A DNA stretch of 64,000 nucleotides from Isoetes taiwanensis (taxonomy: Eukaryota > Streptophyta > Lycopodiopsida > Isoetales > Isoetaceae): contig JAJEKV010000065.1 of the NCBI GenBank assembly GCA_021234155.1, positions 5,846,807 through 5,910,806 of the forward strand, written 5' to 3'. Shown here piece by piece: positions 46,000 through 56,769 of the stretch. The notes beneath the pieces were generated by a model that was not told the origin of the DNA, did no database searches, and was given only the letters and a program-made list of their open reading frames with translations. How positions within the stretch are numbered: the first letter of the stretch is position 1; the number at the start of each line of letters is the position of its first letter. Made by a program: the position numbers and the translations under genes.

Positions 46000-47795
46000 G
46001 GACAGTTGGCTAAGTAGAATAATGGACATGGCATATTTGGCTGTTTCCAACCAAATCAAAAGCCTAGCTACTGTGTGAACCGGTCTTGCATACTTGCTGT
46101 TTTTTTCTAGCTTTGCAGCAATTGCAAGGTAAAGCCTTCTTTCATGCTATTAGACAAAAGAACTAGTTATGTTTCACCTCTGACTTTAAAATACACAATC
46201 TTATCAGGTCAAGCACATGGATTTGATAGTCTGTTTGTGTTTAGCAACTCATATGCGGACATAGGTAACCTACCACTGTCAAGAGATTGGAAAGAACCGT
46301 ATGGATGTAGAAGCAAAGGCAAGAACTTCACCCCTCTTAGCCAAAATGGAATTTAACCATGCATGCAGCACAAGTACAACCTACAGCCATACTTGGATAT
46401 ACAGACAAAATTATCTGAATTGCAGGTCTGTTATTTCTAAGCTAGAGTCTTGCCAACCAATCTAGAGATAACAAAATTGCAATCTACACAAGTTAAACAC
46501 TACCAACACTACTCAACCATCAATCATTATTACGCTCAACACACAATCACCAAATCTATTGCATTCACTGCTGTAACCACACCAACTACAACAATATCCG
46601 CAAGTACAATCTTTAGCAGTACTACCTCAACTAAAAATCCATAGCGCCTAGAGCTATAATGCATTCAAGCTATCCCTAAACTCTGATACCACGTTAGAAT
46701 CAAGATCATAGAGAAAGGACCAAAGTAGAAAACAAAGTAAAAAAGCCACTCGCATTGACTCTCCAGAATTTAAGCATTACCAAAATATGCACCATCTCGT
46801 GAAAAAACTACTCGTGAAGTCAAGATACGCTCCCTTTTACAGTGATTCAAATAGCCCACTTTAGAACTCCATCTAGAATCTGCAAAAAGAATGGCCTATT
46901 AGAGAATGCGGTAACAATACCAACACAACACAAAATGCCAAAATACAGACATATTTACCTTAACATCCATTTATGCACTATGCAGCATTCATCACAGCTT
47001 CCCATTTACCCTAGCCCAGTTCATGTATCAAATCCGCGTTTTACCACAAACCTAAATCAGAAATAAGCAAAAGCATCACAATTCTTGATCCAATGAGCTT
47101 CCAGCAGAGATGAAAGGGAGAGCATGGTGATAATCCAAAGGAAAAATGCAAAAATTTAGCAGAACAATGGAGAGACATCTAATGTAATTGAAAAACATTA
47201 GCCAAAGCGATGTTCCACTAGATGTTATTTTCAAGACCAAACTTGTTTCTTGTCCAACTCAACTTCTATATATTTAACGTCTAGAGTCCGTGTCAATTAA
47301 AGTATCCGGCTTTGACTGACATCTATGTGATAATATAGGAAAAAAAAAAACATGTGAACATCCCCTTAGAGCTATCCTATTGTAAACGTGGACTGTCTAT
47401 CCGTGTTGCAAACAAATGCTCTGCTCATGCCATGCAAACAACAAAGAATTTAATCTCTCGTTACCTTACCTCGATTTTACTATAAATTTTCGAAACGAAT
47501 GCATGTGTATCCTCCATGCTCAAAGCAATGACTCTGTGGACTTTCCGAATTCAATGGCATTTTCGTCGCTAGATAAAAATAAAAATAACTAAAAGTAGAA
47601 TAGATGACAATAGACCAAATGTTTCCGCACTGTGGCCTGTATATAAAAAATTGAACGCAAACCTTTGCCATGGCGCCGGTTTAATGCTCACATCATCACA
47701 AAAATCATAGAAGGGATCAAAACCGAGGTAAAGAGTCGCACATTTTTTGCCATATCTCTCATTAAAATTTTACACGCACTGTAACTCTTGGCCTT
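46000..47795. other. Intergenic DNA
   Basis: No supported gene. Short Thr/Ser-rich frames near 46450-46640 look like low-complexity translation of ACA/CAA-rich DNA. Confidence 0.35.
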
Positions 47796-47801
47796 TTCCC
47801 A

Positions 47802-48180
47802 CTATTTCCGTATCACCGCGGCATTACCTTTTCCCTCTTTCTGCATACACTGCTTTGCAAGAGCTGCATCTTGCCATGACCTAGCAATAGCAGCATGTGC
47901 ATTAGCAATTCGTTTGATGCCAAGAGTTTTATCTGCATACATCTCTGGTGCATTGTTCTCATTATGTCCAAGTTTATAGAGGGTCAATAGCACACTTATA
48001 ATTGCAACAGTTGTTCGTGTCTTCCTAGTTCCTGGAAAAGGACAAGAATACTTTAGTTAAATCCACCCAGAAATAGGTAAAACCTTGTTAAACTTAGACC
48101 AACCTGGGGGCCCTTGAACCAAAGACATTTCATGCCTCACTACAGTATTCCCAGATTTGCCAGATAGAGATAGCTCAGAA
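47802..48180 (-). pseudogene. SF1 (Upf1/Sen1-like) helicase fragment with altered Walker A
   Basis: Two minus-strand segments join across a GT-AG intron (donor at 48103-48102, next exon from 48031). The first encodes SELSLSGKSGNTVVRHEMSL then VQGPP. The second begins GTRKTRTTVAIISVLLTLYK and runs on through DKTLGIKRIANAHAAIARSW. SLVQGPPGTxKTxT is the Walker A region of Upf1/Sen1-type helicases. Here the canonical GPPGTGKT reads GPPGTRKT (AGG for GGG), which would be expected to damage nucleotide binding. No later helicase motif (DEAG/DEQ box) was found. The fragment directly adjoins the broken 3' end of the Pescadillo exons. Confidence 0.65.
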
Positions 48181-49440
48181 ACCTGCTGCCACTTGTTCAA
48201 GATGTGGATCTAAAATAGGAGGATATCTCAATTCAAGTAAATAGTAGAGTCCGAAGTTGACACATTGTCTGCAAAATAGCAACCCAATAGTAAGATAACC
48301 ATCGAAATAAAAAAATTTCAACTAGATGCAAGATCAAGAAGAGTGCATACCTCGTAAAATTCAACAAATGTGAGCATTACACGGAAGTCAACATCATCGG
48401 GAAGGACTTGGCTAAGTAAATGAGGTGTAAGCCACGTCATTTTTTGACCTGAAACCTCCGCCTGAAATATTGAAAATTGTGCTAATGAAACAATGTGCAA
48501 ACAACCAACATTTATATCCTTTGCCCTAATGGCCCATCAGAAACAAGCATTCCATGCTGGTGGCAATAGCCATGGTGCATATATTCGAAGGAAAGGAAGA
48601 GACGTACAAACTTTCGTTCAATGAGCTCAATACTGAAAAGCAGAATTCACATATACCTGGTAATAAATGCCTTTAACTGAGACAAAAACTTTACGCAATG
48701 AATGTGTCCTTGTAACATAGGCCTGCCACTCAAGACTTAACCTGCACAATAGCGTAGCTTAGCAACTTGTTGAACTGGACCATAATACTGGAATAAAGGC
48801 AGCCTTAAAAAGCAAAATTAGAACAAATATGCCGTTACAATTCAGCAGGCTTGGATTCAATATGGTAAATTGTATCTAGAAACTATACATAAACCAACCT
48901 TCGACAATTATGGACACGTTCAACGGGAATTTTGTGTGTTGTATCAGATGGCAAGGTTGCAAATAGATGTATTAAGGTTAATGGATCGTCCATGTCTCGA
49001 AGAGCATCAATAAAATGTGGATACCTGACAAAAGACATCAAGAAGTTTAATCTTTGCTATCATCTGTGAAGCTTGTGTCCGCACATTATTATGCCGCAAA
49101 CCTTTCCTTCACTAAGTGATCAAGAGTAAAACTTGGTCTATTTGTCTCCAAGCATTTCGCTAAATCATTGTTGAGTTTTGCTCTTGCTTTCTTAATCTTC
49201 TTTCAAAAGCTCAGATATCCCCCGAACAAAGAAATGCAAAGTTAGCAATATACGACCGTGGGATTTATATTCTTTACAATTCACCGCTTTTTTGCGTATA
49301 GGGCTCGTGTGCTAGAAAATTTATGTCCTTGACATGGTAATAAGTCTTATTCTCGCCCTTCAATTTTTTTTTTTTTTCCCTAGGATGTATGCCCTTTAGA
49401 ATGCATAGCCGCAAGCCAATATCATAATCATGAACAAAGG
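48181..49440 (-). pseudogene. PES: Pescadillo (PES) ribosome-biogenesis factor, N-terminal half only
   Basis: Minus-strand exons follow one another with good splice sites. About 49440-49275 encodes [12 protein letters not shown] then [17 protein letters not shown]. 49199-49102 encodes KIKKARAKLNNDLAKCLETN. 49024-48899 encodes [20 protein letters not shown]. 48741-48657 encodes LEWQAYVTRTHSLRKVFVSV. 48461-48351 encodes LPDDVDFRVMLTFVEFYE. From 48268 a damaged exon gives VNFGLYYLLELRYPPILDPH. This is the Pescadillo N-domain, which acts with BOP1 and WDR12 in 60S assembly. The first ~30 residues, the BRCT domain and the C-terminus are missing. Lesions include an internal deletion after the Thr that opens exon 6, a stop just after AAGF at about 48190, and doubtful frame near the A-run at 49363. 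Sequence then runs into helicase-like coding DNA. Confidence 0.88.
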
Positions 49441-50015
49441 CTGAATGGAAAAACACATTCTTTGCATAGCCAAGGTACTCTCAATACCGAACTCGAGAGC
49501 TTGAGTTGCGACGAGTCAATGCTTTATTTCGAAAGTGATATACTTGGCGAAAGTGATATGGTTGGCGAGAACTCCTTCTTTCCTCTTGCCCCGCGGCAGT
49601 AATAGGCACGATTTGGCCGAGACCTTGGCAAAGGAAAGAAAACAAAAGCGCCCGGCTTTTGAAGCCTAGAATTACTAGCGTGGAAGTACATCTTTAAAAG
49701 CAAGATTGTCGCTTTGCTCTTGTTTTTTTCCCTCCCGCTCAACCTCGCAAAACATAGAACCATTGCCCCAGTAGTTAAGAAGGTGATAACTTTGGACCAA
49801 AATAAATCTAAACATCGAATCGCCGAGCTCAAATACCTTGGCAATGATGTGAAGCTTTTGACCTTGCGATAATCCATGAAGTGCTTGCCGAGTTAGTAGC
49901 AGCAAATCATTTTCACTTACAGCCGAGGTCCGTCAAGAACATCCAGGAAAATGAATGGGCATATGCGGGCTCAGCTCTGGCGTGAGAACAGAGGATAAAA
50001 TTTGGGGCTTTTGTT
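49441..50015. other. Intergenic DNA
   Basis: Frames up to 117 codons exist on the minus strand (49877-49524) but show no recognisable domain or splice context. Upstream Pescadillo exon 1 was not found here. Confidence 0.3.
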
Positions 50016-50020
50016 GTGGG

Positions 50021-50165
50021 CCGTTCATCTCAGAGATGGACGGCCGAGATCAATCTGTACCAATGTTTTGGTACACCGACAAGAGGGGTGCTTGGGGAGT
50101 TACGAGGTGGCACCGTCTGGACCGTCCATCTCAAAAGATGGACGGCCGAGATCAATCTCTACCAA
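50021..50165. repeat. Duplicated GGCCGTCCATCT/AGATGGACGGCC hairpin followed by GAGATCAATCT
   Basis: Two copies about 108 bp apart read GGCCGTTCATCTCAGAGATG-GACGGCC and GACCGTCCATCTCAAAAGATGGACGGCC, each followed by GAGATCAATCT(G/C)TACCAA. Each copy is itself an inverted repeat of about 12 bp arms. Similar GATGGACGGC(T/C)GAGATC strings are widespread in plant MITE-type repeats. The spacer contains TACCAATGTTTTGGTACA, another palindrome. Confidence 0.75.
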
Positions 50166-50229
50166 GATTTTGTGGCATAATCTCTACACCATTTGAGACT
50201 CTACATCATTTGTGGCACCCAATATAGTT

Positions 50230-50860
50230 GTATATATATAAGGATATGTACATAAAATAGGTGCCATAATCATATATCACTGGAGGACTTGAAGACATGA
50301 CCCCTTGATGCACAGTCTAAACTTCAGCAAACACACTACCGTTGTATACATGAGGCTTATTATAGAATTATGCATGATAGTCAAGTGGCCCGCATGCATA
50401 GTAGCTAAGTGGCAAGTGTGCATTAAGGCTACGTGGCAAGCAGTGCACTATAACCAAGTGACATGCATGCATTAAGACTTTGCCAAGTACGCTACCAACA
50501 CTTGTTGAAGACATTTCCTCACATTTGTTTTCATATACATGGATGTTTCCAACAGGTTCTAAAATATTCACGAACCTACATGCATGTACGACAAAGATCT
50601 CATCTATTGGAGTGGCACGATCCTAACCACTGTCCTAGACATATATAGAGTGCCTCCTTCTTGTCGAACCATTCCAGTTCACGCCCGTCTTGAGCCTTCT
50701 AGGCATCTAATCTCATGTTTCTGCTTGCCTTCGGACCATTGTATTCTTGTTTCTTCATCATATATCAGATTTTTTGCCGACCTGGCATATTTCTTCCGTA
50801 TTTCTTGTGTATCCTTCGCGTATTTATCTTGTTTTCGCATAGATTTATGATATGTTGGAG
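50230..50860. other. Intergenic DNA with a small repeated phrase
   Basis: AAGTGGC...GCATGCAT-type phrases (AAGTGGCCCGCATGCATAGT, AAGTGGCAAGTGTGCATTAA, AAGTGACATGCATGCATTAA) recur near 50381, 50408 and 50456. No gene is supported. Confidence 0.45.
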
Positions 50861-50865
50861 CAGGG

Positions 50866-51215
50866 CCCGCAACGATACTTGCACACCCATCTGCCCATGA
50901 AAAAGCGCAGACACATTGCCTCAATTTGCACAGGTGCACACCACCTCCAAATTGAGATGGGGAGATGGATTGAGGAGCTGCGCCTGGACAAATTTTGTCA
51001 ACGTTGCCCAAGTAGGAGCAGTAGAAGGTGAATGCCACACCCATCGAAGCTGTCCTGCGTATGATCCAATTCGAGCACGCTATGCTGAGCTGGTCAGGCC
51101 CAGCCACTCACTATATGAGATGATGAGCACGACCTTGGTATAGATGCTAGGATCATATCTTCAAAAGGTCATGGATCGGTGGGACCAGTTGTGTCCTTGG
51201 GCACTCGCTTGACAC
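50866..51215 (+). mobile_element. LINE C-terminal fragment of the main LINE family
   Basis: RYLHTHLPMKKRRHIASI, then HHLQIEMGRWIEELRLDKFC, then CQRCP corresponds to the C-terminal knuckle region of the long LINE (about 61310-61440), which reads HHLRIETGRW at the same place. The fragment is frameshifted and lacks the 3' UTR box and tail. Confidence 0.75.
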
Positions 51216-51980
51216 GTGTATATTTTTGAGAATTGCAATATCTAGAAATTTTGGCTCTAGATACTAGAGCATTGACGTTCCTGCATCGAGAAGTCCTAAC
51301 TTTTGCCAACAATGTCCTAGGAAAGGATTAGTTCTAGTTTTGAAGATCTTGCAGTTCAGTTCCTAAATTTTACAGAGAAAAACCTACTTGACATAGTAGA
51401 TTTAGTTTTCGAGTATGTTTGTTTCAATTTATAACAAGGATCATGTTTAGGAAATTTGCCTAGTGCCCTTTTGAGGCTGTTAGTTCTGTTTTGAAGTTAG
51501 AGGAAGTAAAAAAAAAATTAAAGATATATTATTTATCTTGTCACTAAGCTGGATATACCGTTTGCCTTCTTCGTGTCAAAAAATGCCACATGATATTTAT
51601 ATATATGCAACATCCAAGATCTATTACATAATCATGCTCTTGCACTCGATGCATCCATGGAACTACTTGCACACTCAGAGTCAAGTTCAAGGTATAGTTC
51701 GCATGTTTCTGTGGGTGCATCTGAGGAGCCTGGTTGGATGACCAAGAAGCTTGTTAAAGAATGTCCGTCACGTAATTATTGACAAAAGTGAGGCTCACGT
51801 TATACCCTTACAATCAAATTTGAATTTATGCTTTACTCAGGTAACTAGTGCCTCAAAAAAAACTCCCAACCTCACATTGAACTTACAAGAGATGAGAAGT
51901 TTAAAGAAAAGTATCAAAGCTACTTCATCAGTAAGATGAAGTTCAGTTGGGCATGGATGGACGGGGAAGTTTGCTTTGAA
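51216..51980. other. Intergenic DNA
   Basis: No supported gene or repeat. The right edge is the (GAATA)n tail of the next LINE. Confidence 0.35.
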
Positions 51981-51984
51981 GTGT

Positions 51985-52805
51985 TAATAGAATAGAATAG
52001 AATAGAATAGATTTTTTAACGTCCACGGAGACCAATAGGTCATGGGACCCATACAATGGGCTAGTACAATCATTACTACTAGGATTAAAAAACCCCTGCC
52101 TCGAAAGGTTTTCAAGGGAAAAACCTTTGCAGTAATGATGATACTAGACAAGCGGAGATAATGACTACTGAGGGCTCAGTAATTGCAGACGTTTATCTAG
52201 AACCTCAAGTATGTATAATGCCAAGTCATGCACAGATAGTGCTTTGAGAAGTTGTGGAAGCGTGGAATGGAATGCTAAGGTCAAAAAATGATTCCGGACT
52301 ATCTCAAAAGCAGGGCAACTCAGAAGAGTATGGCTTTCATCTTCAATAACCTGTAACTGGCAACAGGCACATAGTCTCGCTTCTCGCGGCAATTGCGGTC
52401 GCTCCCATCTACCTGTCTCAATCCGTAGCCTGTGGGACCCCGTGCGAATTGATGCAATAGCTACAAGCTTGTTCCTGGACAATGAAGCAAGCAAATAAGC
52501 TTGGGGCCCTGGTGCCAAGGTGGGATTTATGTGTGCATGATAATGACCAGTTTTCACTTGGGCCAAAGTAACTGCGTCCCATATCTTTTGAGAAAAACGA
52601 CCATTGAGATATTGTTGCAAAAGCTCAGGATCAGAACTAGCAAGCATCAGGCAGTGCTCTGGTTGCACAGCCCAACGGGCAAACCATGTAGTGCAATGCT
52701 CTAAAAGACTTTTGCACCCGCTCCAAACTCTCCCAAGCACTAGCACTAATGGCAGGCCCCCACACTTCAGAACCATACAGTAAAACAGGCCCTCTAACTA
52801 CATAT
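51985..52805 (-). mobile_element. 5'-truncated LINE of the (TATTC)n family, antisense
   Basis: From the right, the minus strand reads VLLYGSEVWGPAISASAWES (about 52790-52730). It then runs in a 203-codon frame (52776-52165) containing SIRTGSHRLRIETGRW and the knuckle CACCQLQ / EDESHTLLSCPAF. The 3' UTR hairpin (GATTAAAAAACCCCTGCC on the plus strand, about 52082), the conserved box (AACGTCCACGGAGACCAATA, 52019) and GAATA units (51985-52009) follow. Order and content match the last quarter of the long LINE. The long open C-terminal frame suggests it is younger than the others. Confidence 0.88.
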
Positions 52806-53835
52806 TCCTTTATAAACTAACTAGAAGCAACTAGGACCTCTAGATGGTTGCATACTTGATTTTTTCTCAGTGGGTACAGCTTCATGTGTCGCACTAATGC
52901 AATGAAAGTGGACCATAACATTTGAGGATGATGATAAGTTCTACTGCTTCATGAGATCCTTTGTTTAAAACATTTAGAGAAAACAATTATCAATGTTGAT
53001 GAGGAAGGAGGATCTCTGAAGGAAAAAACATCTTCTTGTATTCCTGGCTCTTCCAGTCAGCTTCATATAAGCATTATGTAGGACACATATGTCAAGGGGG
53101 TGTCACCTTGTGGAACCCGGCCAAAACCACGCAAGGCCAATGGAGGGGGCGATTTTTTACCCTTTTCCGTATGTATACTAGGGGTCATAGGGGTTTTGGG
53201 ATATTCTTCTAGTTGTAAAACCATACGAAAAGGGGTCAAATTTGCCTATCAAAAACTCGGATACTAGGGGTTTTTCGGTTACCCTATGCACGCAGGTGGC
53301 ATATCCCTTATAAAGAAGGTGGATCCCCCGGGATATATGTAAGTGATATGGATGTTATGTAGGCTTGATGCATGAAATATGAAGAAAAAACGAAAGAAGC
53401 TAAATTACTTAGCCCGGAAAAGATGCAATGTAGGCCTTCATTTGAAATTTGAAAGGAGCTTAATAAATAACTTGATACTACTATGCCTTAATAGGTAAGA
53501 TTGTGATTGCGTGTTCTAGTCCTGAATATATGGACGTTTGATGAGCACGCAGGAAAAGAAAAGCCAAAATCGGAGAAAATTTTGAGATTGATGATCAGCA
53601 TGAAAGAAACATAGAGAATCGCTATGCCAATCTTGTGGACAAAATTGTTTGTGATATTAAATGCTTTTAAATGCAAATAACAATACGTATCATTTACTTT
53701 CTATATACTTGTTCGGTTTAGTGGCTAGTCCATTGGATTAGCAATTAAAAGATCTTGTATTCGAGTCTTTGGGGGTCTGTACTATATCCTCATGGATGCT
53801 GCCAATGTGACATGATGTAAAAATACTATCTTCCA
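52806..53835. other. Non-coding stretch with a small palindromic segment
   Basis: ACCCTTTTCCGTATG (53159-53173) and CATACGAAAAGGGGT (53223-53237) form an inverted pair around ~50 bp containing ACTAGGGGTCATAGGGGTTT. A second CATACTAGGGG-like phrase follows near 53268. No gene is recognised. Confidence 0.5.
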
Positions 53836-53847
53836 AAGTGGTTTCTT

Positions 53848-54310
53848 TTTTTTTTTCTTTTTCTTTTTTTTTTTTGAAGGACGACAATCTATTATCAAGG
53901 AATATCAAGATACATACAAGGGACCTGTGACATGGGACTCAAAACCTAGAGGACGAGATGGTCCACTAAGCAAAACCACCCATACACAGTACATAATCAT
54001 ACTCCTTGTGCCACCTTGAGGCGTTTAATGGCCTCATCACAATCAACATGTTCTGCAGCATCGAGATGATCATCAACAGACATCAAGTAATCATGCCACT
54101 GAATATAACAAGGCAGGATAGCCTCGTGAGATGACATAACCGACTTCTTCCTCGCTGCCTTCTTCCAATTGACCTGTTGCCATGACTCTTTAGCGCACTG
54201 AAGATTAGGACCATCAGCCATAACAACCTCAGAAGCATGAGAAGCAGAAGCAACAACGGAAAGAGTGGTAGGAACTATAGCTGCAGCTGACGGTGCTAAG
54301 GACGACACCC
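53848..54310 (-). mobile_element. 463-bp polyA retroinsertion with 12-bp target duplication
   Basis: AAGTGGTTTCTT occurs at 53836-53847 and 54311-54322. Between them a poly-T/CT run starts the insert, so the copied RNA was minus-sense with a polyA tail. The adjacent TTGAAGGACGACAATCTATT resembles the 3' end of the polyA LINE at 37688 (TTGAAGAATATAAGAATATA). An open frame from 54308 to 53997 (KESWQQVNWKKAARKKSV, HEAILPCYIQWHDYLMSVDD) runs to the left boundary of the copied coding part. It may be a fragment of a LINE ORF1 or a processed mRNA; I do not recognise the protein. Confidence 0.8.
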
Positions 54311-54944
54311 AAGTGGTTTCTTCCGTTAACCTAATGCGTTTTACTGTGCAATGGTTCTAACAACAACGGGAAAAAATTACTGACTTATATGAAACATATG
54401 AAATCACCACATTTATGCATACATGAATAAGCTTTCCTATTCATATTTTTTGGCCGGTCGAGAAAACCAAATTTCTCCAAATAATTAATTTATTCTTTTT
54501 AGGAACTCAAAGGGGGAGCATACTATTCACACCCCTTTCAAGTCTCAAGAACTTCACAAGTGACGTACCCGGGGGCCACCTTATAATCACTTAAGAATGC
54601 CACCTTCCATCTTCCTTTTATCAATGAGCATCCTAAATACTATGCTGGTATTAAAAGGCACATCCCAAATACTATGCTGGTATTATAAGACATACTTTCC
54701 TTTCTTGTGCCCTTACAACTTGTTGGAAATTTTTTTTCCCACTTGACTCAAGTTGCATGCCTAAATGGGCAAAATGTACCAAAGACTTTCCACTTATGCC
54801 TCTTATAAAACAAATAATTGAGAAATCAGTTTCATATTGATATCATAGGAAGAGGATATTATGCACGTTTTAAGCGTCATCGTTTAAGGGAAAATTTTAA
54901 AATGCCACTACAAGTTTTGGTAATTACCATATTGCCCCTACATA

Positions 54945-55075
54945 TTTCAAAATCACCATATGGCCCTTGCTTAGAAATATGTAACTTATATACACATACC
55001 TCAAAATTACCATATTGTCCTTGCTTAAAAATATGGAACTTATATACATACCTCAAAAGTACCAAATTGCCCTCC
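54945..55075. repeat. Two to three tandem ~62-bp units
   Basis: CCTCAAAATTACCATATTGT / CCTTGCTTAAAAATATGGAA / CTTATATACATAC is repeated twice, with a third partial copy upstream (TTTCAAAATCACCATATGGC). There is no coding function. Confidence 0.75.
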
Positions 55076-55089
55076 TAAACTCTCCCCAA

Positions 55090-55640
55090 AAAAATGGCTC
55101 TCCATGACTCTGGTGGTTAGAGTGCAACTCAATTTGCGGACTTAATGTTTTTTTAATTGAAGAACTTGAATTTATCATTTCACACATCTCTAGTACATTA
55201 CATGTATCACATGAAGTCAATTTGAATCCACTCCACATATGGCCATGAATCTGGTGGTCAAAGTGCAACTCAGTTTGCGGACTTGATGTTTTTTAGTCAT
55301 TTATCATTTCGCAAATCTCTAGTACATTACATCACAATTTGAATCCACACCACATGTCGCCATGAATCTGGTGGTCAGAATGCAACTCAATTTGCGCCCT
55401 TGATGTTTTATTTTATTAAAGGACTTGAGTCATTTATCATGTCACAAATCTCTAGTACGTTACATGTATCACATGAAGCCAATTTGAATTTTAATGTTTT
55501 TTTTTTTTTTTTTTATTGAAGGACTTGAGTCATTTATCATTTCACACATCTCTAGTACGTTGCATGTATCACGTGAAGCCAATTTCCACGCCACATGTAT
55601 CACATGAAGCCAATTTGAATCCACACTAGGTCGCAATATC
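55090..55640. repeat. Degenerate ~145-bp tandem array, about four units
   Basis: Each unit carries GAATCTGGTGGTCAAAGTGC, AACTCAATTTGCGGACTT, GATGTTTT, GACTTGAGTCATTTATCAT, CACATCTCTAGTAC, GTATCACATGAAGCCAATTT and GAATCCACACCACAT. Units start near 55096, 55248, 55370 and 55490 with deletions and poly-T insertions. The GGTGGTTAGAGTGCAACTC segment recalls an RNA polymerase III A-box, so a SINE-derived origin is conceivable. Confidence 0.75.
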
Positions 55641-55845
55641 TTATGCAAGAAGTGATATCATACTCGAACTCGTGACCTCCAATGTGACCTCAGATGTGGC
55701 GGGTTTAAGGTCCTACAATTAGACAACTTCCCGAAGAGCGGACTTGATGTGTATCAAATTCTTTATTGAAAGGCTAAATTTGTGGACTTGATGTATATCA
55801 AAATCTTTATTGATTATGTAATGCGAAATTGCGTGTGGTGAGTTT

Positions 55846-56750
55846 CAGATTTTCATGTGCTTGGGCTTGTTGGAAAGCTGGTTCAGAGATCTTTCCAACG
55901 GTGTATGGTACCTGCATGCTTGGCTTTGTTTCTGTGCTCAAATCTGCTGTTTTCCGGGCTGTGTGCTAGGGTTTCTGTGGCAACCGGTAGACACTTCGAC
56001 GGATCAGATCTCTCACATCCGGTGTCAGATTTTCATGTGCTTGGGCTTGTTGGAAAGCTGGTTCAGAGAGCTTTCCAACGGTGTATGATACCTGCATGTT
56101 TGTCTTTGTTTCAGTGCTCAAATCTGCTGTTTTCCGGACTGTGTGCTAGGGTTTTTGTGGCAGCCCTTCTTCTTCCTTCTTTGAGAAGTATAGCCCTCGC
56201 CTGATGCCGTTGTTGGCCTTGGCCATGCGGTGTTGAAAGGTGTGTGTTGTACTCTTATTGAAGGTTACGAGAATGTTTTACTAATTCATACCCTAGTTCC
56301 TGATGGTGTTGTTGATGAAAGTCCGACACCAATATAGGGATTGGCGTATGTTTTAGTAAGTATTCGATTGGTCTCGCTTCTTGGCGAGAATTTTGATCGG
56401 TCATATCTCTCGCATCCGGTGTCAGATTTTCATGTGCTTGGGCTTGTTGGAAAGCTAGTTCAGAGATCTTTCCAGCGGTGTATGGTATGTGCATGCTTGG
56501 CTTTGTTTCTGTGCTCAAATTGGCACTTTTCCAGGCTGTGTGCTAGGGTTTCTGTGGCAATCGGTAGACACTTCGACGGACTGTATCTCTCACATCCGGT
56601 GTTAGATTTTTATGTGCTTGGGCTTGTTGGAAAGCTGGTTCAGAGATCTTTCCAACGGTGTATGATACCTGCATGCTTGTCTTTGTTTCGGTGCTCAAAT
56701 CTGCACTTTTCCGGGCTGTGTGCTAGGGTTTTTGTGGCAGCCGGTACACA
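55846..56750 (+). repeat. 180-bp tandem monomers (2 + 2) upstream of the long LINE
   Basis: Monomers begin near 55846, 56026, 56423 and 56603, each with (C/T)AGATTTT(C/T)ATGTGCTTGG, GCTTGTTGGAAAGCTGGTTC, ATCTTTCCAACGGTGTATG, and a GGCTGTGTGCTAGGGTTT ending. The two pairs each have a 180-bp period and are separated by ~215 bp of unrelated sequence (56160-56390). The last monomer runs directly into the LINE ORF1 region. The arrangement resembles promoter monomers of some L1 5' UTRs, although a pre-existing satellite is an alternative. Confidence 0.75.
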
Positions 56751-56769
56751 CCAGATATCCAGGAGTCGT

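Noticed and set aside
49524-49905. Overlapping 76- and 117-codon minus-strand frames upstream of Pescadillo
   Set aside because: They do not encode the expected Pescadillo N-terminus and show no domain.
53700-53780. tRNA-like segment (TAGTGGCTAGTCC ... GTATTCGAGTC)
   Set aside because: A- and B-box-like phrases are present but no cloverleaf could be drawn, so not called as a tRNA or SINE.
55650-55725. Minus-strand B-box-like sequence (GAGGTCACGAGTTCGAG)
   Set aside because: Only the B-box half is convincing; no complete tRNA fold.
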